Shown: piece by piece, positions 1 through 7,253 of the stretch
How the letters are laid out: the number at the start of each line of letters is the position of its first letter
How positions within the stretch are numbered: position 1 is the stretch's first letter
Assembly: GCF_014359955.1 (NCBI RefSeq)
Contig: NZ_JACIYL010000052.1
Location: 1 to 11,277, forward strand
Length of the DNA stretch: 11,277 nucleotides
DNA from: Thermogutta sp.
GTDB lineage: Bacteria; Planctomycetota; Planctomycetia; Pirellulales; Thermoguttaceae
Direction: 5' to 3'
Notes under the pieces: generated by a model
Databases searched by the model: none
What the model was told of the DNA's origin: nothing
What the model saw: the letters and a program-made list of their open reading frames with translations, nothing else
Made by a program: the position numbers and the translations under genes

Positions 1-1063
1 CTGGACACTTGCCAGTTTTATAGCGGCCTGCCAAAACATCTTCCAGACAGCACCGGAGTTTGACCGGATCATTCCCCACCAAGGTGCTTGTGCCTTCACT
101 GACCGTAATGGGTCGCTCGGTGTTCGGTCGCACAGTAAGGCAGGGAATCCCCAGGGCGGTGCTCTCTTCCTGTAATCCCCCTGAGTCGGTGATGACCACT
201 TTCGCCTGGGACGTCAACGAAAGAAACTCCAAATATCCCAGTGGCGGCAGGGCCCAAATCCTGCGAGAGCCGCTTCCCTGGCCATCCAGGAGGTGCCCCA
301 GCCCAAACGTCTCGATCCTTTGTCGCGTGCGTGGATGAATGGGAAAGACCACGGGGAGCTCGGCCGCCACTTCCGCGAGGACTTCCAGAAGCCCTGAAAG
401 CGCCTCGGCGTGATCCACATTGCTCGGCCGATGAAGTGTCACAACGGCGTATTCCCCGACCGGAAGTCCCAAACGCTGCGGCGTGCCTATTTCCCGGGCA
501 CGTGGCAACAGGGCCAGGAGCGTATCGATCATCACGTTGCCGACCAAGTGAATTTGCTCCTCTGAATGCCCTTCCCGACGGAGATTCTCCACGCCCGACG
601 GTTCGGAGACGAACAGCATGTCTGCGACCGCGTCGGTGACGATGCGATTGATTTCCTCCGGCATCGAGCGGTCGAAGCTGCGGAGACCGGCCTCCACATG
701 GGCGACCGGGATCCCCAGCTTGACGGCCGCCAGGGCCGCCGCCATGGTGGAGTTCACATCACCCACCACAATGACGCGGTCGAACTTTTTACCCTCGGGC
801 GTGCCCGCAAGGAGCACTTCCTCCATCTTCTCCAGAATTCTTGCGGTTTGCTGGGCGTGTGTTCCCGAACCGACGTTGAGATGCACACCGGGCCGCGGCA
901 TCTCCAGGTCCTGAAAAAAGACGTCGCTCAGTTGGGGATCGTAGTGCTGACCGGTATGAATCAGAATGGGACGGATCTGTGGATACGCCCGCAGTGCCCG
1001 CAAAATGGGGGCCATCTTCATGAAATTCGGTCGCGCACCGACGACACAGGCGAAGAATTTCAT
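1..1063 (-). CDS. wecB: UDP-N-acetylglucosamine 2-epimerase, non-hydrolysing (WecB), 3' end outside window
   Basis: Cytoplasmic GT-B-fold enzyme that interconverts UDP-GlcNAc and UDP-ManNAc. Translating from ATG at 1063 gives 354 codons open to the left edge; the family is usually 360-380 residues, so only a short C-terminal piece is missing. Motifs: GARPNFMK (9-16), TGQHYD (37-42), VVGDVNST (99-106), HVEAGLRSFDR (122-132), PEEINR (135-140), TLHRPSNVD (209-217), ITDSGGLQEE (291-300) and RPNTERP (312-318). Asp102, Glu124, Glu136/137 and His211 correspond to the catalytic Asp95, Glu117, Glu131 and His213 of E. coli WecB. The start is the canonical MKFF N-terminus, with GGGGTG just upstream. It is the last gene seen here, 60 bases after the Wzy-like gene; a UDP-ManNAc dehydrogenase (WecC) beyond the left edge would complete a ManNAcA route, but cannot be seen. 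Confidence 0.95.
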   Translation of the reverse strand, partial: MKFFACVVGARPNFMKMAPILRALRAYPQIRPILIHTGQHYDPQLSDVFFQDLEMPRPGVHLNVGSGTHAQQTARILEKMEEVLLAGTPEGKKFDRVIVVGDVNSTMAAALAAVKLGIPVAHVEAGLRSFDRSMPEEINRIVTDAVADMLFVSEPSGVENLRREGHSEEQIHLVGNVMIDTLLALLPRAREIGTPQRLGLPVGEYAVVTLHRPSNVDHAEALSGLLEVLAEVAAELPVVFPIHPRTRQRIETFGLGHLLDGQGSGSRRIWALPPLGYLEFLSLTSQAKVVITDSGGLQEESTALGIPCLTVRPNTERPITVSEGTSTLVGNDPVKLRCCLEDVLAGRYKTGKCP

Positions 1064-1123
1064 CGTCACCCCGTTGGTCTCCGTAAATCCGTAGAGAGAG
1101 GGAGATTTTGGCTGCTAGAAAAC
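1064..1123 (-). other. 60-base gap between the Wzy-like gene and wecB
   Basis: This is the longest gap in the window. On the minus strand it holds a pyrimidine-rich run (TCTCCCTCTCTCT), a short direct repeat (ACGGA twice, seven bases apart start to start) and GGGGTG five or fewer bases before the wecB ATG, which may serve as its ribosome binding site. I see no hairpin terminator and no convincing -35/-10 pair, so wecB is probably co-transcribed with the genes before it. Confidence 0.5.
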
Positions 1124-3109
1124 CTACCTTGCGGATCGCCCCTGTTCAACATTCCTGGAATTCTCAGATGTGGCAATCAACAACCGGATTTCATTGATGG
1201 TTGCCACAAGCTCCAGCCGAAGGGGGGTGCCTGCTAGGGCCTGTTCGAACCACTCTTCCGCCAGCCGAAGTTCTAACCCGGGTTTACCCTCCGACAGGTA
1301 AAGATAGGCCAGACCGATCAAAACGGGCGTGTCCACAGGAGACAACGGCCTTCGGGCAGCTTCCAGCGCAGACGGCAAAGCACGGAGCAGGAGGGCTCTC
1401 CTATCGACCGATGGCGTTGCCGGTTTCGGACTCATATTACACAGCACGGCGTGACGCATGGATTCCAACGACGTTGCTGCTTTTGCATATCGGAAGGCAC
1501 CAATGATCGCGCCGACACAAAAAATGAGCGTTATAACGCATATAACGAATTTCGTGAATAGAACGATCGATTTGCTGAAAACGCGTCCCGACGTCTTTGG
1601 ATCAATCAATCCGACCACGAGTCCCGATATCATAGCGAATAGCAATGCATTCGCAGGGATGTGCAGATTCCAGTCAACAAACCCGTGAGGCAAAAATGCT
1701 ACCAGGGCCCCGCCAGCGCCCGCGAGGAGGGGATTATCGACTGAGTCTCGTGTAAAAGTGCGTATACTCTCCGGTTTCCAGATCTGAGCCAGGAATATCG
1801 TCAGCACAGCAATACCCAGGAGACCGCCCTCCGCGAGAAACTCAAAATAGTCGGCATGGGCAAATGCCGTAACAACTTCGGAATCGCTATAGAACGGTGA
1901 AGCGAACCTGTAGGCACCCAAACCGATTCCGGTGACGGGTGCGCCCATGAACATCCGCCAGCACACGCCCCACTGGGAAACGCGCCACTGAGCACCACCG
2001 ATAGAAGTCCAGATAAGGTCAAGCATATTCGCGGTACGTTCGGTCTCGGCAACCTGAGGAGAGAATCCTGCCCAAGCTGATAAAGCGAAAAGACAAACAT
2101 AGCCAAGAAGTTCCAGACAAAAAACCAATCCAACCAGCCGTCGCCACTTTCCAGTCGTTCTTTGCCAGACCACCCAGGTACATCCGAGCAGGACGCCCAC
2201 GGTGGCTGCCCGCGCGGAAGCTCCCAGGGCCAGGACGGCGATGGCAGTGGTAGCCATGAGCCCAGCCAGAATTCCCGTCCCTGCCCCCGCAAGTGACAAG
2301 GCCGTCGCCTGCCTTCTTTGTTTTAACCAAAGAAGGGAAAAGACCACTGGGATTGTCAGTTCGAGACAACCGCCAAAATGGTTACTCACCAAATAAGGGC
2401 CAAATCCGTCGCCAAGAACCCAGAAAGGCAACGAGAGTGAAACTCCGCCCACCTGGAGATTTTGCGTACGACCGAAGGCAGCCGAACGAAGTGGATCAAC
2501 GAGGGGATTCTTGTAGCCAAATGGCCAGCGCATTGCCGATGCGGGGCTGATCACATCGCGACCGGTCACCCATTCTACGCAACCCCACGCCAGGACGATT
2601 ACGCCAATCGAAGCAAGCACCCACCCGAGAAATGCTGCCTTCCGGTGATCGCGAACCAGCTCTACGGTTATTGCGAACACCAAAGTTGTCAGAAAAAGTT
2701 GTCGGATCGCCAATTGGGTTGCAGCCGGGGCAATCGAAAGTCGAGGGGCGAGAGGCTGGCCCAGACAATCCGACGCGAAGGTCCAAGCATGATAGGACGC
2801 GGGTGAAATGGCTTTGACGAACTCACCGGGCAGTGGGCAGGTCTGAATCAGTCCGATTCCCAACACCGCGATGGGAAGCCAAAAAAAGCGAACCTGCCTC
2901 CCGAATGTCACGAGCCCAAGAAAGCCGACTGCCGCTGCCGCCACTTGAAGAGCAGCAAGCCAGACCGGAGAAGTTGCCCCTTCCACAAGAGGTCCAACCA
3001 GCAGCGCAGCGGCCACGATCAAGACCGCCGCCCAGGCGGAAATCCTCTGGAAGACGGCCCACGCAGACCGGATGTCCAGGTAAGCGGTATCAGAGAAATG
3101 TAACGTCAA
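1124..3109 (-). CDS. O-antigen ligase/polymerase family membrane protein (Wzy_C) with long C-terminal tail
   Basis: Inner-membrane protein of 661 residues with roughly 12 to 14 hydrophobic spans, the first at about 25-43 and the last at about 516-538. It carries the features of the O-antigen ligase/polymerase (Wzy/WaaL) superfamily: NHFGG (243-247), a conserved Arg300 in ASARAATVG, and a large loop with RVSQWGVCWRMFMGAPVTGIGLG (376-398) followed by AHADYFEFLAEGGLLG (417-432), plus HGFVDWNLHIPAN (475-487). It should either polymerise lipid-linked repeat units or ligate the finished chain on the outer face of the membrane; sequence alone does not separate the two. After the last span about 120 residues remain, mostly amphipathic helix that looks TPR-like (for example 592-630), which classic WaaL (about 400 residues) lacks. 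The TTG start is supported by a strong Shine-Dalgarno. It is coupled to the lyase upstream. Confidence 0.9.
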   Translation of the reverse strand: MTLHFSDTAYLDIRSAWAVFQRISAWAAVLIVAAALLVGPLVEGATSPVWLAALQVAAAAVGFLGLVTFGRQVRFFWLPIAVLGIGLIQTCPLPGEFVKAISPASYHAWTFASDCLGQPLAPRLSIAPAATQLAIRQLFLTTLVFAITVELVRDHRKAAFLGWVLASIGVIVLAWGCVEWVTGRDVISPASAMRWPFGYKNPLVDPLRSAAFGRTQNLQVGGVSLSLPFWVLGDGFGPYLVSNHFGGCLELTIPVVFSLLWLKQRRQATALSLAGAGTGILAGLMATTAIAVLALGASARAATVGVLLGCTWVVWQRTTGKWRRLVGLVFCLELLGYVCLFALSAWAGFSPQVAETERTANMLDLIWTSIGGAQWRVSQWGVCWRMFMGAPVTGIGLGAYRFASPFYSDSEVVTAFAHADYFEFLAEGGLLGIAVLTIFLAQIWKPESIRTFTRDSVDNPLLAGAGGALVAFLPHGFVDWNLHIPANALLFAMISGLVVGLIDPKTSGRVFSKSIVLFTKFVICVITLIFCVGAIIGAFRYAKAATSLESMRHAVLCNMSPKPATPSVDRRALLLRALPSALEAARRPLSPVDTPVLIGLAYLYLSEGKPGLELRLAEEWFEQALAGTPLRLELVATINEIRLLIATSENSRNVEQGRSAR

Positions 3110-3120
3110 CTTTTTCCTTC
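3106..3120 (-). promoter_or_regulatory. RBS and TTGA overlap that set the TTG start of the Wzy-like gene
   Basis: Reading the minus strand, GAAGGA (3120-3115) is a good Shine-Dalgarno match placed five bases before a TTG codon (3109-3107), which overlaps the lyase stop TGA (3108-3106) as TTGA. The upstream lyase frame runs right into this site, and the Wzy-like frame has no ATG near its N-terminus. Together these support a real TTG start and translational coupling. Confidence 0.8.
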
Positions 3121-4899
3121 AAAAAACACGACGCACTCGTGGCCACGATGGACGACACTTGCCGTCCTATCACCGCCAGCGAATCCAGCAGACTCCGCAG
3201 CGTGGCTACGGATTTGCCAAACAAGGACATTGGGCGTGGTTCCCTCCAGAACCAGTTCGTGGGCCGATTCTTTTATACCAAAATGGGGGAAATATTGAGC
3301 AGTTTGCTGCGCCCAGGTGTGACCCGAAGCGGAGCCGGGCTCGATGAGCAGCCGGTCCGGCGGGAGCTCGATCGTTATCGCATCTTGAGAGACACTCCCA
3401 ATACTCCGCTCGCCTGGAATGTGGAGCCGACTGGCCAAGCGTGCCTCGGATCGCCCCGTCACCCAATCCGCGATCAGCCATGGTCCCTTCTCGATACACA
3501 TAATCAGGCGTCTGACCTCGGGACAACCCAAATGCCGGTACGCGTTGTGTGTGCACCAGGCATAGTGGAAGGGGCTGATGGAATCGCGGTGGAGAATCCC
3601 CGGCCAGCCACGGCGGCCCATGCGGAAGCGTGACCACACGTCGCACTGGTTCTGGCCATTGATTTCCAGCGTGTTGTGCGCGCGGGTACTTCGGCAATAA
3701 GCCCGTTCCAAAGAATCCTCGTAGTCGTGTACTCCGGCGTCCACCACCAACCGCTTGCCACTCCAGGACGCCTCAAAAGTCAGTAAATCGGCATGGGCAT
3801 GGGCGGGCAAATGGTCCGGACCGACAGGGCCGACGTCAAAGATGACAAAATTTCCACCCTCGCGGTAGATCCAGTAATCGCCCACCTGGTACGACACGGC
3901 TTGCTCCGGCTGAAGGTTGGGAAAGTCCATTCTCAGCCGCGCAAACACCTGGCGAGGCGAAGGTGTTAGATCGAGTGTGCTATCGCCGAAAAGAGGGATT
4001 TGACCGTCGGGATGGAGCACCTTTCCCAGGAATTCCGCCATCTTGGCGATTACCGCATCCAGATAATCGGGAGCCTTTCCCAAGGCGGCCTGGAACGCAT
4101 CTCGCATGTCGGCGAGCGCCAGCAGAACATCGACATGGTACATGGGCGAGCGTTCAAAATGCTCTCCGGAACTGAGAATCTGTTCCCGGCACTCGCGAAA
4201 AAGCAGCTTAGTGGCGGTGCGGAGCCATTCGTCGGGTTCAGACCCCGCAAAAAAAGCCCCCGCCACCGCCAGACCCCGAAGGTTTTGAATAAGATGGTTG
4301 CCCCTTACATCGAATTCCAGATTCTTCCTCAGCCACCGCGCCTGGGCAGACAGCGAGTCGAGCACCCGCTGCGCCAACGGGCCTTCAGGTGGGTACAGAG
4401 AGAAGAGTTTCACCCAGACGGGAATGCGCCTGGAAATGACGTAGGGGTGCCAGGCGTCAGGTGAATAGACGCTCGAAGGCAGGCTGTAATTTTGTATCCA
4501 ACCGGCGATCCATTGCCAAATTTGCTTGGGAGTCGCGGGCAGGACATCGCCCCTGCACTTGGGCAGAAAAAACTCGTGATAGTGGAGATGAAAACGCCCA
4601 AGACGAGAAGCAATTTGTCTCTCGATGGTCTGCCAGTCCAGCTCGGAACCGGCGCGATACTCTCGATTGAGGAGCCGCAGAGTGACCCCGCGTTTATCTA
4701 GGGCCAGGCGAGGGCCTTCAGCGACGGGCTCGGCGATTCCATCAAGTGGGCCATGAACTTCTAGACCCCTTTGGGCACAAAGCCTTCGCACCTGCTTCGG
4801 CGCCCGATGACCTCTAGCCCTGGCAAGCAAACGATAGAATATCTGCCGCGGTCGGTAAAAACGAAGAGTATGATAAAGGCGAGACGCCGTAGGTTGCAC
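3106..4899 (-). CDS. Heparinase II/III-family polysaccharide lyase-like protein
   Basis: A 597-residue protein of the heparinase II/III-like family: an alpha-helical toroid in the N-terminal half and a beta-sandwich in the C-terminal half. Family signatures: GNHLIQNLRGLAVAGAFF (200-217), SGEHFERSPMYH (244-255, with the His/Tyr region of the active site), DGQIPLFGDS (298-307), HAHADLLTFEASW (367-379), VVDAGVHDYE (385-394) and CRSTRAHNTLEINGQNQ (402-418). Known relatives cleave uronic-acid glycosidic bonds by beta-elimination; many members lie in exopolysaccharide clusters with no proven activity. The N-terminus is basic (YRPRQIFYRLLARARGHR) and shows no signal peptide. The start is GTG at 4899: an in-frame TAA lies at 4914-4912 and there is no ATG nearby, so GTG is the only reasonable choice. 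I see no Shine-Dalgarno, so translation probably depends on the GT4 gene ending 15 bases earlier. The 3' end overlaps the next gene as TTGA. Confidence 0.9.
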   Translation of the reverse strand: MQPTASRLYHTLRFYRPRQIFYRLLARARGHRAPKQVRRLCAQRGLEVHGPLDGIAEPVAEGPRLALDKRGVTLRLLNREYRAGSELDWQTIERQIASRLGRFHLHYHEFFLPKCRGDVLPATPKQIWQWIAGWIQNYSLPSSVYSPDAWHPYVISRRIPVWVKLFSLYPPEGPLAQRVLDSLSAQARWLRKNLEFDVRGNHLIQNLRGLAVAGAFFAGSEPDEWLRTATKLLFRECREQILSSGEHFERSPMYHVDVLLALADMRDAFQAALGKAPDYLDAVIAKMAEFLGKVLHPDGQIPLFGDSTLDLTPSPRQVFARLRMDFPNLQPEQAVSYQVGDYWIYREGGNFVIFDVGPVGPDHLPAHAHADLLTFEASWSGKRLVVDAGVHDYEDSLERAYCRSTRAHNTLEINGQNQCDVWSRFRMGRRGWPGILHRDSISPFHYAWCTHNAYRHLGCPEVRRLIMCIEKGPWLIADWVTGRSEARLASRLHIPGERSIGSVSQDAITIELPPDRLLIEPGSASGHTWAQQTAQYFPHFGIKESAHELVLEGTTPNVLVWQIRSHAAESAGFAGGDRTASVVHRGHECVVFFEGKS

Positions 4900-4914
4900 A
4901 ATAGTTGGGGCTTA

Positions 4915-6216
4915 CTACTGACCAACTTCTGTGAAACAGGGAGATTCCCTGCGTGTGCGCGGAGAATCCTGGGTACCCTTTGGAATCCTGGTTGATTCGC
5001 AAATGACGTTGAGCATCTTTTCCGCCAGAGCGTCTCGAGAATAGTTTCGCCGAAGATATTCTCGTACACGCTGCGGATAGTCGGCAGGGAAGAGGTTGCC
5101 CGAGCGTAGTTTTTCAATGCACGCCAACAGCGACTCCGCGGACTCGGGTTCCATCGCCACTCCTGCCCCTGCCTCTTCGACAATGCGCAACGCTTCTCCG
5201 CGGACGCCCATGATAATCGGTTTGCCCATCGCCATCATCTCGAAAATTTTGCTAGGGATAACCGTCTCAAAGAGTTCCGTCTTGCGGAGATGGACGAGAC
5301 AGGCGTCGGCACTCGCGATGACCCGGGGCATTTCCTCTTTCGGCAACCGGCCTGTGAAGACCACTCTGCCCTCCAGGCCCCGCCGCCGCGCTTCAAGCTC
5401 CAGTTCTTCTTTTCTGGCCCCCTCCCCTACCAACCAGAACACAACATCATCACGTCCACTGGCCCGCAGTTTTTCAGCGGCCTCCAGAACGACGTCCAAG
5501 CCATGGGCCATGCCGATTGTGCCCACGTAAGCACAGACGAATTTTCCGTCGCCGTTCCACTGCCGGCGAAGCTCCTCGTCGGCCGGCTGCGGGCGAAAAC
5601 GTTCCAGGTCAACGCCGTTCATCACGACGGAAATCCGCTCCGGAATGTTGACCTTTTCAAGGATTTTCCTGCGATAGCCTTCACCCACTGCCACAATATG
5701 GTCGGCCGAGCGATACATAACTCTCTCGAGAAACTGTAAGAATCGTAAGATCGGTCGAAACCGGATGGCCCCGACGGTTTCAATCGACTCCGGCCAGATA
5801 TCGCGGATTTCCAGCACAAACGGCCGCCGCCGCAGTCGCGAAAGGATCACCCCGGCCCAGCCGCAAAAGAACTGGGGACTGGTGGCCACGATGACATCAG
5901 GGCTTTTGATCCACAGGCCCGCCAGCACACTGGTCAGCATATATGAAAGGTAATTGATGATTCTTCTCACCGTTCCTGCGTTGGGAGCGAGGTAGGTCCA
6001 CACCCGGATTACCTCGATTCCGTCTATCAATTCCCGCTGAGGTCGGAGCCTGTTTTTGTAGCCAGGAAAGAGAATGCCGGTGGGACAGTTTGGATTGCAG
6101 GTGATGACGGTAACCCGGTGTCCTGCCCGAACCCACCGCACAGCATGTTCATAGGTGCGGCTGGCCGGAGCGTTCACTTCCGGCGGGAAATAATGAGTGA
6201 GAAACAAAATGTGCAT
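4915..6216 (-). CDS. GT4-family glycosyltransferase, WbuB-like
   Basis: Second GT-B/GT4 glycosyltransferase, 433 residues. It has the hallmarks of the WbuB-like group (WbuB is an O-antigen L-fucosamine transferase of E. coli): the opening THYFPPEVNAPASRTYEH (7-24), RDIWPESI (138-145), VMNGVDLERF (198-207), YVGTIGMAHGLD (230-241), VGEGARK (263-269) and PSKIFEMMAMGKPII (321-335), which carries the donor-binding loop. A hydrophobic stretch at about 88-103 probably helps membrane contact. The last 20 or so residues (after about 410) are polar, unlike the family core, and look like a divergent tail. ATG start, 27 bases after the SDR gene, without a clear Shine-Dalgarno. Members of this group often transfer an N-acetylated deoxyhexosamine, so it is a reasonable candidate for placing Fuc4NAc or ManNAc(A), but this is inference. 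It ends 15 bases before the lyase gene. Confidence 0.9.
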   Translation of the reverse strand: MHILFLTHYFPPEVNAPASRTYEHAVRWVRAGHRVTVITCNPNCPTGILFPGYKNRLRPQRELIDGIEVIRVWTYLAPNAGTVRRIINYLSYMLTSVLAGLWIKSPDVIVATSPQFFCGWAGVILSRLRRRPFVLEIRDIWPESIETVGAIRFRPILRFLQFLERVMYRSADHIVAVGEGYRRKILEKVNIPERISVVMNGVDLERFRPQPADEELRRQWNGDGKFVCAYVGTIGMAHGLDVVLEAAEKLRASGRDDVVFWLVGEGARKEELELEARRRGLEGRVVFTGRLPKEEMPRVIASADACLVHLRKTELFETVIPSKIFEMMAMGKPIIMGVRGEALRIVEEAGAGVAMEPESAESLLACIEKLRSGNLFPADYPQRVREYLRRNYSRDALAEKMLNVICESTRIPKGTQDSPRTRRESPCFTEVGQ

Positions 6217-6243
6217 AGTCCGGCAAATATGCCCACTTGGTCG

Positions 6244-7239
6244 CTACCGCGTTATTCCTGCGCGTAGGCTCAAACCAAGCTTGTTCGCATAGTACTCCAC
6301 AATATCGCGAATAATATCATCAAGCGAATAGCGAGGTCGGTAGCCGATGGCTTTTTCGATCTTCGTCAAATCAGGAACGCGGCGCTGCATGTCCTCGAAG
6401 TCAGCCCCGTAAGCTTCTTCAAATGGAATATAGCGAATTTGCGAGCGGCTTCCTGTAATATTGATCACCCGCTCTGCCAGTTCCCTAATAGACACTTCCT
6501 CCCGGTTGCCTACGTTGAACACCTGCCCCCTGGCTTCCGGCAATTCCATGAGCTTCACCAGTGCTCCCACGGCGTCCTTCACATGGCAAAAGCAACGTGT
6601 TTGACTGCCGTCGCCATACACCGTCAGGGGCTCGTCCTTAAGGGCCTGCTGGACAAACCGGGGAAGCACCATCCCGTATTGCCCGGACTGCCGCGGTCCC
6701 ACCGTGTTAAACAGTCGCACGATCACCACGGGCATCCGCGAATGGTGCCAGTAGGCCATGGCCAAAAACTCATCGAGGGCTTTAGAGCAGGCATATCCCC
6801 AGCGGCGACGGTAGGAGGGGCCGATGACCAGGTCGTCATCTTCTGAAAATGGGACCTTGGTGGATTTGCCGTACACCTCGGAGGTCGATGTAATTAGGAC
6901 CGGCTTGCGATATCGGGAACATGCCTTCATCACCACTGAGGTGCCGTGGACGATTGTTTCAATCGTGCGGACCGGCTGTTCCACGATCAATCGCACCCCG
7001 ACCGCGGATGCCAGGTGGTAGACCCGATCAGCCTTGGCCACGCACTCGCGGACGATGCCTTCATCAGCGATGTCGGCACAGACAAGTTCAAACAGCGGGT
7101 GGCCTTCCAGGTGCGCGACATTTTCATGGCGTCCCGTGGAAAAATCATCGAGCACCGTCACGGAATGGCCACTGGCAATCAGGGCATCGCACAAATGAGA
7201 ACCGATAAACCCCGCACCACCGGTAATGAGGATACGCAT
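6244..7239 (-). CDS. NAD-dependent sugar-nucleotide epimerase/decarboxylase (extended SDR, UXS/ArnA-like)
   Basis: Extended short-chain dehydrogenase of 331 residues acting on an NDP-sugar. The NAD-binding glycine motif GGAGFIG is at 7-13, with acidic Asp31/Asp32 after the second strand (NAD rather than NADP preference). STSEVYG is at 118-124 and the catalytic Tyr149-x3-Lys153 lies in WGYACSK. Ser120-Glu121 and Arg215 (in TRCF, 214-217) match the positions of Ser433-Glu434 and Arg619 in the ArnA/UXS decarboxylase family, whereas GalE has no Glu at that place. RLFNTVGPRQ (175-184) and FNVGNREEVSI (241-251) are general family motifs. Candidates are UDP-glucuronate decarboxylase (giving UDP-xylose or a 4-keto-pentose) or a 4-epimerase; such proteins are often annotated simply as UDP-glucose 4-epimerase, so the exact reaction is open. 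ATG start, only a weak Shine-Dalgarno, 14 bases after the preceding gene. Confidence 0.85.
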   Translation of the reverse strand: MRILITGGAGFIGSHLCDALIASGHSVTVLDDFSTGRHENVAHLEGHPLFELVCADIADEGIVRECVAKADRVYHLASAVGVRLIVEQPVRTIETIVHGTSVVMKACSRYRKPVLITSTSEVYGKSTKVPFSEDDDLVIGPSYRRRWGYACSKALDEFLAMAYWHHSRMPVVIVRLFNTVGPRQSGQYGMVLPRFVQQALKDEPLTVYGDGSQTRCFCHVKDAVGALVKLMELPEARGQVFNVGNREEVSIRELAERVINITGSRSQIRYIPFEEAYGADFEDMQRRVPDLTKIEKAIGYRPRYSLDDIIRDIVEYYANKLGLSLRAGITR

Positions 7240-7253
7240 GTTATATCTCGCAA

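Noticed and set aside
1064..1123. Possible terminator or promoter between the Wzy-like gene and wecB
   Set aside because: I found no stable inverted repeat with a T-run and no paired -35/-10 elements, only a short direct repeat and a pyrimidine tract.
566..1237. A 223-codon plus-strand open frame opposite wecB
   Set aside because: The minus strand encodes WecB with all catalytic motifs over the same bases, and the plus-strand protein has no recognisable features.
1501..1560. AT-rich patch (about 38 percent GC) in the Wzy-like gene
   Set aside because: It codes for the last membrane span (about residues 517-537), where Phe, Ile and Val codons lower the GC content. No promoter or insertion is needed to explain it.
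2833..3633. A 266-codon plus-strand open frame across the lyase/Wzy junction
   Set aside because: It is antisense to two well-supported genes; the predicted protein is Arg/Pro-rich and low in complexity, with no domain.
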